64,000 nt of DNA from Corallium rubrum (lineage: Eukaryota; Cnidaria; Anthozoa; Scleralcyonacea; Coralliidae), in NCBI GenBank assembly GCA_964035015.1, contig OZ036013.1, positions 7,957,051 to 8,021,050 on the forward strand, given 5' to 3'. A program made the position numbers and the translations under genes. The notes under the pieces were generated by a model, which was not told where the DNA came from, did not search any database, and worked only from the letters and a program-made list of their open reading frames with translations. Below are positions 27,650-36,844 of the stretch, piece after piece (the first letter of the stretch is position 1; each line of letters begins with the position of its first letter).

Positions 27650-28867
27650 ATGGCTGAAGGGGGAGAAGACTTCGAAATGGATGATTTCGATGAATGGAGG
27701 GCAGACGCTGAGGGGAACACTGACGAAACTGACCCCATCGACATAAACCAAAGACTTATACCACCTGATACAGATCCTCACATAATCACAATCGGTACAA
27801 CAAACGACACAAACAATGTCAGAGACAGAGTCAACACCAGCGGCGATGAACGAATGTTGAATGAATCTATCATAGATAAGAGGAAAAATGTGTTCAAAGA
27901 ATGGAAAGGTGTGGACATAAATGAGAATGCTGGTGAGGCCTCTAATGAACTGTTATTACAATCTTTGATTAGTCGTAACAAAAATGGTATCCCCGACGGT
28001 GGAATGATTTATAGGGGTGTGAAAGTTTTGGTACGTGAGAGTGGTGGTGGGATCAGACTTAGCAGAGACCAAACAGAAAGAAAAAAAAGGATTATTGATA
28101 AGTTTGATAAGCTGTCAAAAATGGCTATAACTGAAAATCTCAGAAGGACTAGAGACGGCCCTACAACCTCTAAGGAAGTCGAGGATGACATCACCTCACG
28201 AACCAACTTAGTGATCAACAATCGGATTGAGGAAAGAGTGGAGAGTCTACGGGAGCAGGCGAGAGAAATACACATACCCGAGCAGGTAGTAAGAGAACTC
28301 GCTGGAATACTCCACCCACAAGGTACGGATATGATAAAGATTGAAGCTCTTGAGAGACAAGTCGATCACTACAGATTAGAGGCATTAAGAGAGGCCGACC
28401 CTGTTAAGGAACAGTTCTACAAAAGCGTCAGAGAGACAGCGGAATTAAAAGCAGACAGCATAAGAATTAGGATTGGTGAAAGACCTAAATATGGGGAGGC
28501 TATGTCTGTCTTAGAGAGTGAGGTGAGAAACAATGACCTAAGTAGGTTGGAACGTTTCAAGAGGTGGGCTAAGAGGAATATGGGTGGTCTGTCTATTATG
28601 GTCATCGCCATAGCTGGGCTCATAACCGCAATAGTTGCAGCGGCTAGGGGGGCTGTCTTGAGAGGAGCGAAAGCTGTTGGTGGTCTCGCTGAGTCACTCG
28701 CTAACCTGGGTAAGAGTTTGGGACCTCTGTTAGCATCACTGTTCAGTCTGATATCACAGGTTCTGACTTGGGGAGCAAAAGGAATAGCGTGGTTAGCCAA
28801 CAATCTGTGGGTTCTAGCCATAGCTATGGCGTGGTTCTTGTATGACTACTGGAAAAACAGAAAATAA
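27650..28867 (+). CDS. Polinton membrane protein, 405 aa, unknown
   Basis: ATG 27650 sits in TTAGTATATAATGG. The N-terminus is very acidic, the middle is a long charged helical region (about 150-300), and the C-terminus has several hydrophobic or amphipathic helices (LSIMVIAIAGLITAIVAAAR, then LANLGKSLGPLLASLFSLIS, then WLANNLWVLAIAMAWFLYDY). It is found between the putative penton and the major capsid gene. A membrane-active virion protein is a sensible idea; no family is recognised. Confidence 0.75.
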   Translation: MAEGGEDFEMDDFDEWRADAEGNTDETDPIDINQRLIPPDTDPHIITIGTTNDTNNVRDRVNTSGDERMLNESIIDKRKNVFKEWKGVDINENAGEASNELLLQSLISRNKNGIPDGGMIYRGVKVLVRESGGGIRLSRDQTERKKRIIDKFDKLSKMAITENLRRTRDGPTTSKEVEDDITSRTNLVINNRIEERVESLREQAREIHIPEQVVRELAGILHPQGTDMIKIEALERQVDHYRLEALREADPVKEQFYKSVRETAELKADSIRIRIGERPKYGEAMSVLESEVRNNDLSRLERFKRWAKRNMGGLSIMVIAIAGLITAIVAAARGAVLRGAKAVGGLAESLANLGKSLGPLLASLFSLISQVLTWGAKGIAWLANNLWVLAIAMAWFLYDYWKNRK

Positions 28868-28884
28868 AACCTGTTATGTAGTAT

Positions 28885-30126
28885 ATGGCCAACAGAAGTC
28901 AAACAGAGCTGTTACCTGGATTCAGACGGGCGAGAATGTCGGAGATCAAGGGGAGTAGGACAAGACATACGGTCACCATGAACCCCAACAAAGTCAACCC
29001 TGGTGAGGACCTCTACATCGACATACCAAAGCTAAAACCTAATAGCTGTTTGGTCCCGGGTAGTTTTCACTTACTGTTCGACTTCAAAAACATGAACACC
29101 AAGTCGTGGTTCCTAAACAATCTCTCCAGACTTCTGGTTGAAAGGCTGGTTGTTAAGCTAGCCGGTAAAACTGTTTACGACAACACAGGTGAAAGTGTCC
29201 TCGGTGTGTACAGGGATCTCTGGTTACCGAAGAGTGTAAGAGATCAGATGGTTGGGTATGGAATTGGTCCAGAAAACCTGAGAAAGCTGATGTCTAAGGA
29301 TGACAGTGGGGCTTCCTCGGGGGACGCTGAGAAGGTAGCTGACGCTTTGATGCTCACAATCCATGGGGTGAGGATGAAGGTGAGATTGGATAAGATCCTT
29401 GGGGACCATGGACTATATGCTCCCTCTGAAATGTACAACAACTTCCGATATGTCATTAGCCTACCGAAAGCGAGTGACATCATGGTGGCCCAGTCAAGTG
29501 AGTCTGTTGACGGGTACACACTGGAAAACCTTGAACTGGAGTATGAAACGATTGATAACACCGACATCGCCAGTGAAATAACCTCGCTGTACACAGCTGG
29601 TCGATCGTTGTCCTACGAACACGTCACGTTGATGAAGTCAACTGAATGGGCGGCTGGATCGACCCTGATCAACGAACACATTAACCTTCCACGGAAGTCT
29701 ATGAAAGGGATTGTGATGATGTTCACAAATAAAACGCGGACTAATAGTGAGGAATACGTCTATCCAAACATTGAGAGTGTTAAGCTAACAATTGAGGGCG
29801 TACCCAACGCTGTCTTCAGTCAGGGGATCCCAAAGAGTCGGTTCTACGATGAGGCTAAAAGACTGTTTGGTGGGAAGGAAAACACAGATCAGTTTATGAC
29901 AATCCAGAAGTTCTATAAGAATGGTTTCGCTCTGACGATTGATCTGAGAAGTATTGAGGACCGTGACAGTGTTGGAACTGGGAAAAGAATTGTTAACACA
30001 CAGTCTGGGGTCCTAATTGAGATTACTAAGAAGGTGACTGTGGCTAACGTAGTCTGTCGGATCTTTGTTCTGAGTGATGGTTTGGTAAACATGGTAAACA
30101 GAAACCTAAAATCAATCCAGTATTAA
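28885..30126 (+). CDS. Polinton major capsid protein (double jelly roll)
   Basis: 413 residues from ATG 28885 in a TAGTATATGG context. The start region (FRRARMSEIKGSRTRHTVTM, then DLYIDIPKLKPNSCLVPGS) and the GKTVYDNTGES and LYRDLW-like blocks follow the pattern of Polinton hexon-like proteins. The length also fits. The next gene begins right after its TAA. It would form the pseudo-hexagonal shell. No stop or frameshift is seen. Confidence 0.88.
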   Translation: MANRSQTELLPGFRRARMSEIKGSRTRHTVTMNPNKVNPGEDLYIDIPKLKPNSCLVPGSFHLLFDFKNMNTKSWFLNNLSRLLVERLVVKLAGKTVYDNTGESVLGVYRDLWLPKSVRDQMVGYGIGPENLRKLMSKDDSGASSGDAEKVADALMLTIHGVRMKVRLDKILGDHGLYAPSEMYNNFRYVISLPKASDIMVAQSSESVDGYTLENLELEYETIDNTDIASEITSLYTAGRSLSYEHVTLMKSTEWAAGSTLINEHINLPRKSMKGIVMMFTNKTRTNSEEYVYPNIESVKLTIEGVPNAVFSQGIPKSRFYDEAKRLFGGKENTDQFMTIQKFYKNGFALTIDLRSIEDRDSVGTGKRIVNTQSGVLIEITKKVTVANVVCRIFVLSDGLVNMVNRNLKSIQY

Positions 30127-30735
30127 ATGGACCACCCATTCAATATGCTGATCGTTGGTATGACAGCTTGTGGGAAAACCTGGTATCTCCTGAGGATGCT
30201 GGAAGATGAATACTTCAGGTTCTTCGACTACATCGTTCTGCTCTGTCCAACGTTCAGCTGGAACAAAACCTACACCACCTGGAAATACACCTCCGACCCG
30301 GACTTCATCGCTGTGGATTGTAGTCAGGACGACGTCGAAATTGTGCTAGAATATGTTGTTCGGATATTCAAGGGATCCAAAACACTGATAGTCCTCGACG
30401 ACTGTGCCAGTGGACAACCCGTAAAGAACAGAACAAGTGAGTTGGTTAAATTAGCCTTCAGCGCCCGACACTACAATCTCTCAACTATCGTAATCACACA
30501 ATAGCTAACAGCTATCACAAAACCTTATAGGGAGAATATCAGTAAGCTGGTAACGTTCTACAACCCCAACAAAACCGATATGAAGGTTATTACTGATGAC
30601 TACCTGGGTGGCTTAGACCGTGAAAACGTCATAGGGATAACTGAAAAGCTAAAAGAAAACAAATACGCTAGGCTTGAGATTATGTTAAGGCATCCATACG
30701 CGTACAAGGTGGTTATCCCAAAATCTGGTCTATAG
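30127..30735 (+). pseudogene. A32-like packaging ATPase with in-frame TAG
   Basis: Walker A GMTACGKT (11-18), Walker B TLIVLDD (86-92) and the downstream ITQ sensor are present. A TAG at codon 126 (30502-30504) then cuts the protein. The same frame continues without a break for 77 more codons to a TAG at 30733-30735, giving the expected length of about 200 residues. In the FtsK/HerA superfamily the lost part belongs to the core fold, so packaging activity is probably lost. The stop is consistent with a single-base change of a Gln codon. Confidence 0.88.
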
Positions 30736-30739
30736 TAAG

Positions 30740-31324
30740 ATGTCCGAAAAGAAAACTAAAACGGTGAAAGCTGGGGAAAAAATCAAGGCACCCGCTGTGG
30801 AACCAGCTGAGGCACCTGTTGGAGAGCCAGAAACGGAAATACCTACCGAAATCCCCAACCTTGTCGATGAGCTCGTCAATGATCTTAAAAAGACTGAGGA
30901 GACCAGCCCAACACCCCCACCAACCGATGACACCAATAAGAAAAGAAGTGAGCTAATAAAACTGTCAGAGGATGGTGAGATAACTCAGTCAGTCAGCTAC
31001 ATCAAAAAAGCGTCGGTAAAGGTTGTGGATAAGCTATACGCTGAATATGAGGCCAGAAGGATGGAAAGAGCTAATGAATTCCTGACTGATATGCTAATCA
31101 GTAGATTCTCTAATGTTCTCGGTGGTCTGGACGCTGTAGAAAGCTCTGAGGAGCTAGACAACGAATTACAAAAAGACAAACTGTTAAAAAGTGATGTTGT
31201 TAAGGTTGTAGCCATGATCACGCCGTATATACCATGTCTCGGACTGCTATCTGGGGGTATAACTGTGGGAAAACATGTGTACCAACACAAGACAAAAGTA
31301 TCTGAACAGAAATCGGGGGAGTAA
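30740..31324 (+). CDS. Polinton protein, 194 aa, unknown; 3' end in the TIR
   Basis: The N-terminal half is Pro/Glu/Thr-rich and probably disordered. The C-terminal half is helical (RANEFLTDMLISRFSNVL, then VVAMITPYIPCLGLLSGGIT with a hydrophobic helix) and ends EQKSGE. The last about 53 codons lie inside the right TIR, and an inverted, promoterless copy of that end is at 14744-14903. Function unknown. Confidence 0.75.
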   Translation: MSEKKTKTVKAGEKIKAPAVEPAEAPVGEPETEIPTEIPNLVDELVNDLKKTEETSPTPPPTDDTNKKRSELIKLSEDGEITQSVSYIKKASVKVVDKLYAEYEARRMERANEFLTDMLISRFSNVLGGLDAVESSEELDNELQKDKLLKSDVVKVVAMITPYIPCLGLLSGGITVGKHVYQHKTKVSEQKSGE

Positions 31325-31675
31325 GTAAGGTGTGTCAGAACCAAAACTCTAACCGCTCTGGGGTGTTTTATCACAAACCCAACAAAAGTGTCTGGAAGGG
31401 GTGGGTCGTTTTCTCACTTTTTAAAGTATAAGCAGACTAAAATGGGTTTTTAGAGGCACGAAAATTTTTTTCCCCTTTCAAACATCCTTTCTTGATGAAT
31501 TCCAGGATTTTTTTTTTTGGTTGGGGTCCCTTTTCGTCCCGTTTGGTTATACTTAAAAAATTTTTTAAAAAAGCTTACCGTTTCAAATAACCCTCCTTGC
31601 TGAATCCGAGCATTTTGTGGCTGTTTTTGGCGAAAAAATAAAAAGTGTGCCCATAGCCTCAAGTCCTATACTACT
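31165..31675 (-). repeat. Polinton right TIR (511 bp)
   Basis: Inverted copy of 14393-14903. Its inner 160 bp are the 3' coding end of the 194-residue gene. Confidence 0.93.
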
Positions 31676-31681
31676 TTCCTG
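31676..31681 (+). other. Polinton target-site duplication, right
   Basis: TTCCTG directly after the right end. Only one copy is needed to restore the LINE reading phase, which proves the site is a duplication. Confidence 0.95.
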
Positions 31682-31983
31682 TTGAACAATTGCTTTTGTA
31701 CAGAGATACTGTAATGGCCTATAAATGTTTCAACGATCTTGCACCTAGTTATTTAATAAATAAGTTCACCAAGCGCTCTGAAATATATAATTGCTCGACA
31801 CGAAATCATCACCTTTTAGACATTCCACTTTTTAAAACTTCTTCAGGGCAAAGAACATTTTACTATAGAGCAGTAAAAATATGGAATGATTTAGATGACG
31901 ATCTTAAGCAGATTACAACGCTTAGTAAATTTAAACGAAAACTCAGAGAACAATTATTAAGAAATTTTTATAGCATATCTTAA
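31676..31983 (+). CDS. LINE ORF2, 3' part after the Polinton
   Basis: Right after the second copy of the target duplication, the ORF2 frame resumes. The codons from 31681 are in phase with the 5' part and run to a TAA at 31981-31983. The segment contains YKCFNDLAPSYL and FYYRAVKIWNDL, typical of the C-terminus of CR1/L2 ORF2 proteins. So the LINE ORF2 was intact when the Polinton landed and has gained no stop since. Confidence 0.92.
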
Positions 31984-32145
31984 CCATTTAGGGTGCATAA
32001 CATTTACTTATGTAATTTTTAAATACAACATTGTAAATATATTCGATACACATATTATATAAATAGTTTTTAAGATTTAATCATTGTAATTGAGTGTAGA
32101 AAAGCCCTTAGGGGAACACACAATAAAGTATCTATCTATCTATTT

Positions 32146-32209
32146 GTCAGGACTATCGCACGGAAATCTCAGTAACTAAGTTAATATATTTCACCCAAGG
32201 CTAGCGTAC
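32146..32209. other. Intron 4 start next to exon 4
   Basis: Short intronic stretch between the LINE tail and exon 4, which carries the exon 4 donor GTACGC on the minus strand. Confidence 0.6.
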
Positions 32210-32435
32210 CTGTTCAGTTTCAACAAAGTTCGAAACATGCCCGTTGTCATTCACTCCGCGGACGTTGAAACGAGTGCCAGCTCTCTCACAGCTCAGCCTC
32301 GAAATAAGCATGGCTTTGGCTTGCTTCGTTCCAGCATAGACCGTCTTCACCTCGATTCCTCCACACATTGCGTTTAGTAACCACGCAGAACAATCCACGT
32401 TAAACTTTTGTAAATGGACGTGAAGCGAATGGTTC
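32210..32435 (-). CDS. Synj: Synaptojanin-like exon 4
   Basis: The acceptor is ATGTTTAG and the donor is CAG|GTACGC. The exon encodes NHSLHVHL, the segment [11 protein letters not shown], then [20 protein letters not shown] and NFVETEQ, an almost invariant part of the SAC domain. It ends in phase 0. The LINE/Polinton nest begins just downstream in the next intron. Confidence 0.93.
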
Positions 32436-32519
32436 CTAAACATAGATAAATTCTAGTAGAATAGAAACTGTTGAATAGTAGTAACGGTTCATGGTTTGGC
32501 GTGCTCTTCCATTAACGTG

Positions 32520-34500
32520 AAAAAGATAATGATGACGATGATGATAATGATATGATGATGACGATGATGATGATGATGAATATTGAGATGATGGCAATAA
32601 CAATGACGACCATGGTAACGATGACGATTAAGGATGACGACGACGACCATCATCATCATTATCATATCATCATCATCATCATCATCATCATCAACAGCAG
32701 CAGCAGCAGCATTGTCGTCGTTATCGTTATTATCGTTATTATCATCATCATCAGCAGCAGCAGCAGCATTGTCGTCGTTATCGTTATTATCAGCAGCAGC
32801 AGCAGCAGCAGGAGCATTGTCGTCGTTATCGTTATTATCATCATCAGCAACAGCAACATTGTCGTCGTTATCGTTATCATCAGCAGCAACAGCAGCATTG
32901 TCGTCGTCATCGTTATTATCATCATCAGCAACAGCAGCATTGTCGTCGTCATCGTTATTATCATCAGCAGCAACAGCAGCATTGTTGTCGTCATCGTTAT
33001 CATCAACAGCAGCAACAGCAGCATTGTCGTCGTTATCGTTATTATCATCATCAGCAGCAGCAGGAGCATTGTCGTCGTCATCGTTATTATCATCATCAGC
33101 AGCAGCAGCAGCATTGTCGTCGTTATCGTTATTATCATCAGCAGCAACAGCAGCATTGTCGTCGTCATCGTTATTATCATCAGCAGCAACAGCAGCATTG
33201 TCGTCGTCATCGTTATTATCATCAGCAGCAACAGCAGCATTGTTGTCGTCATCGTTATTATTATCAGCAGCAGCAGCAGCAGCAGCAGCAGCATTGTCGT
33301 CGTTATCGTTATTATCATCAGCAGCAGCATTGTCGTCGTTATTATCATCAGCAGCAGCATTGTCGTCGTTATTATCATAAGCAACAGCAGCAGCATTGTC
33401 GTCGTTATCGTTATCATCAGCAGCAGCAGCAGCAGCATTGTCGTCGTTGTCGTTATCATCATCATCAGCAGCAGCAGAAGCAGCAGCATTGTCGTCGTTA
33501 TCGTTATCATCATCAGCAGCAGCAGCAGCATTGTCGTCGTTATCGTTATCATCATCAGCAGCAGCAGCAGCATTGTCGTCGTTAACGTTATCATCATCAG
33601 CAGCAGCAGCAGCATTGTCGTCGTTATCGTTATTATCATCAGCAGCAGCAGCAGCAGCATTGTCGTCGTTATCGTTATTATCATCATCAGCAGCAGCAGC
33701 ATTGTCGTCGTTGTCGTTATTATCAGCAGCAGCATCAACATTGTCGTCGTTATCGTTACCATCATCATCAGTAGCAGCAGCATTCTCGTCGTTATCGTTA
33801 TCATCGGCAGCAGCAGGAGCATTGTCGTCGTTACCGTTATTATTATCATCAGCAGCAGCAGCATTGTCGTCGTTATCGTTATCATCATCAGCAGCAGCAT
33901 CAGCATTGTCGTCGTTATCGTTAATTATCATCATCAGCAGTAGCAGTATTGTCGTCGTTATCGTTATCATCATCAGCAGTAGCAGCATTGTCGTTGTTAT
34001 CGTTATCATCATCAGCAGTAGCAGTATTGTCGTCGTTATCGTTATTATCAGCAGCAGCAGCAGCAGCATTGTCGTCGTTATCGTTATCATCATCAGCAGC
34101 AGCAGCATCAGCATTGTCGTCGTTATCGTTAATTATCATCAGCAGCAGTAGCAGCATTGTCGTCGTTATCGTTATCATCATCAGCAGCAGCAGCATTGTC
34201 GTCGTTATCATCATCAGCAGCAGCAGCATTGTCGTCGTTATTATTATTATCAGCAGCAGCAGCAGCAGCATCAGCATTGTCGTCGTTATCGTTAATTATC
34301 ATCAGCAGCAGTAGCAGCATTGTCGTTGTTATCGTTATCATCATCAGCAGCAGCATTGTCGTCGTTATCGTTATCATCATCAGCAGCAACATTGTCGTCG
34401 TTATCGTTATCATCATCAGCAGCAGCAGCAGCATTGTCGTCGTTTTCGTTATCAGCAGCAGCAGCAGCAGCAGCAGCAGCATTGTCGTCGTTATGGTTAT
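32520..34500. repeat. Giant triplet minisatellite, segment 1
   Basis: From about 32650 the unit is CATTGTCGTCGTTATCGTTA, then TTATCATCATCAG and a variable run of CAG. Unit length is roughly 36-60 bp and nearly always a multiple of 3. Before it lies a less ordered GAT/GAC triplet region. Long open frames in several phases (Ala/Asp/Asn, Leu/Met/Ile/Thr, Ser/Ile/Val peptides) are by-products. Confidence 0.95.
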
Positions 34501-34728
34501 CGTCATCATTGCCTGCGTAGCTGGCGGTATCAGGGGATTCAGGCGCCGGCGGTACGCGGGTGACGCGAAGTACCGCCTGCCCAAAAACCAGGTGTTTTTG
34601 AATGGTCCGTCCGCTGGGTGACGGAGAATTCTGATTCGTCAGAATATTGATTTTGGATTTCAGGAGTTATCATATTATTACCTCATTGCAGACATGGCCA
34701 AATATTAAGCGAATGTATTGAGAAAGTA

Positions 34729-34962
34729 TTGAATTATTTATGCGCTATTGGTCGTCACGTCGTTTTGAAGGGTGTACAACGAATTGTAATTGGATATCTA
34801 TTGCTTGGTAGAGATGTGATTTCAATGTTGCCAACTGGATTTGGTAAAAGTATATTTACCGTGAATGCTTTGGCGAAGCATGAGATGATGAAAATGTCTG
34901 GAATTAATAATAACAATCGAAATATAGTAAGGTTAGATATACTGCCGAAACAGAGAACGTAG
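34729..34962 (+). pseudogene. RecQ-like helicase fragment
   Basis: The segment VLKGVQRIVIGYLLLGRDVI then SMLPTGFGKS carries a Walker A box (LPTGFGKS) in the spacing seen in RecQ/DEAD-type helicases. It ends soon after, within the arm of the hairpin. Only the first helicase motif is present, so it is a captured fragment. Confidence 0.55.
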
Positions 34963-35088
34963 GAGTCTAACGTTTCAAGCGAAGGCCCTTCGTCAGAGAG
35001 AAAGAAGGAAGGGCCTTCGCTTGAAACGTTAGACTCCTACGTTCTCTGTTTCGGCCGTATATCTAACCTTACTATATTTCGATTGTTG
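34912..35088. repeat. Near-perfect hairpin, about 78-bp arms
   Basis: The left arm CAATCGAAATATAGTAAGG...GAAGGCCCTT is repeated inverted as AAGGGCCTTC...CTATATTTCGATTG. I find one mismatch (ACTG against CGGC-type) and a loop of about 17 nt (CGTCAGAGAGAAAGAAGG). The outer arm includes the end of the helicase fragment. Confidence 0.85.
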
Positions 35089-35500
35089 TTTCAACACTGC
35101 CTACGCAACACGCTACTTTTATTACACTATTTGGAATTATTAATGATGGTTGTTCTGTACTCGTGGCCTCTCCCTTGAAGAGTATTTATAAACGATCAAA
35201 TCTCTTTTCTGGAATCGCTTAACTACACAGCAGTTGAACTCTCCGATGAAACATTTGCGGATGTAGTGCGATCACCCTCTCAATTTATTTACCATTGAAA
35301 CAATAAAGTTCTTAAAATGAAACGCACAAACAACATGCTTCATGCATCACTATTATTAACTCGCGTTCTGATTGGTTCTCAAACAAACATATTCGGTGGG
35401 CGGAATTCAAAAACACATGGCTTTTGGGCAGGCGGTATTCCGCGTTGCCGGCGTGCCGCCCACGCCCGAACACCCTAATACCGCCAGCTACGTAGGCAAT

Positions 35501-35545
35501 TATCATAATCAGCAGGAGCAGCATTGTCGTCGTTATCGTTATCTT

Positions 35546-35590
<45 letters not shown>

Positions 35591-35710
35591 TGTCGTCGTT
35601 ATCCTTATCTTCAGCAGCAGCAGCAGCATTGTCGTCGTTATCCTTATCAGCAGCAGCAGCATTGTCGTCCTCGTCATCTACAGCAGCAGCAGCATTGTCG
35701 TCCTTATCAT

Positions 35711-35743
<33 letters not shown>

Positions 35744-35949
35744 TGTTGTCGTTATCATCATCAGCAACAGCTGCATTGTCGTCGTTACCGTTATTATCAT
35801 CAGCAGTAGCAGCAGGATTGTCATCGTTATCGTCATTATCATATTAGCAACGGCAGCATTGTCGTCGTTATCATTATTATCGTCATCAGCAACAGCAGCA
35901 TTGTCGTCCTTCTCATCAGCAGCAGCAGCAGCATTGTCGTCCTTATCAT

Positions 35950-35981
<32 letters not shown>

Positions 35982-36813
35982 TTGTTGTCGTTATCATCAG
36001 CAGCAACAGCTGCATTGTCGTCGTTATCGTTATTATCATCAGCAGTAGCAGCAGGATTGTCATCGTTATCGTCATTATCATATTAGCAACAGCAGCATTG
36101 TCGTCGTTATCATTATTATCGTCATCAGCAACAGCAGCATTGTCGTCGTTATCGTTATCATCGTCAGCAGCAACAGCAACATTGTCATCGTTATCAATAT
36201 TATCGTCATCAGCAACAGCAGCATTGTCGTCGTTATCGTTATCATCGTCAGCAGCAACAGCAGCATTGTCGTCGTTATCATTATCATTATTATCACCACC
36301 AGCAGCAGCAGCGTTGTCGTTGTTATCGTTATTATCATCATCATCAGCAGAAGCAGCATTGTCGTCGTTATTATCATCAGCAGCAGCAGCAGCATTGTCG
36401 TTGTTATCGTTATCATCATCAGCAGCAGCAGCAGCGTTGTCGTAGTTATCGTTATTATCATCAGCAGCAGCAGCAGCAGCAGAAGCAGCAGCAGCATTGT
36501 CGTGGTTATCATCATCATCAGCAGCAGCAGCAGCATTGTCGTTGTTATCGTTATCATCATCATCATCAGCAGCAGCAGCAGCAGCATTGTCGTCGTCATC
36601 ATTATCATCAGCAGCAGCAGCAGCAGCATTGTCGTCGTCATCGCTATTATCAGCAGCAGCAGCAGCAGCATTGTCGTCGTCATCGTTATCATCATCAGCA
36701 GCAGCAGCAGCAGCATTGTCGTCGTTATTATCATCATCAGCAGCAGCAGCATTGTCGTTGTTATCGTTATCATCATCAGCAGCAGCAGCAGCAGCATTGC
36801 CGTTGTTATCGTT

Positions 36814-36844
<31 letters not shown>

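Larger units (their letters stand above)
14393..31675. mobile_element. Polinton (Maverick), 17,283 bp
   Basis: The element begins AGTAGTATAGG and ends CCTATACTACT, that is 5'-AG...CT-3' termini as expected for Polintons. It has 511-bp terminal inverted repeats and is flanked by the 6-bp duplication TTCCTG (14387-14392 and 31676-31681). It encodes protein-primed DNA polymerase B, a retroviral-type integrase with chromodomain, a double jelly-roll capsid protein, an A32-like packaging ATPase and about 15 other proteins on both strands. Polintons integrate with their own integrase, replicate with PolB and are thought to form virions. Stops in two genes make this copy probably defective. Confidence 0.97.
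10100..32145 (+). mobile_element. CR1/L2-type LINE, split by a Polinton
   Basis: The element runs from an uncertain 5' end (about 10.1-10.5 kb) to a tail with AATAAA (32122-32127) and (TATC)n ending near 32142, typical of CR1/L2 3' ends. It has ORF1, a frameshift in ORF1, and ORF2 interrupted by 14393-31675. Without the insert it would be about 4.4-4.8 kb, a near full-length copy in intron 4 of the host gene, antisense to it. Confidence 0.8.
34509..35500. mobile_element. 1-kb TIR element with helicase fragment, inside the minisatellite
   Basis: TIRs of about 95 bp: the left begins GCCTGCGTAGCTGGCGGTAT and the right ends ATACCGCCAGCTACGTAGGC, both followed inward by GTACCGCCTGCCCAAAA-like sequence and ending GTTTTTGAAT. 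The sequence to both sides is the triplet minisatellite, so the element inserted there. Inside are a helicase-like fragment and a long hairpin. The superfamily is not certain. Confidence 0.75.
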
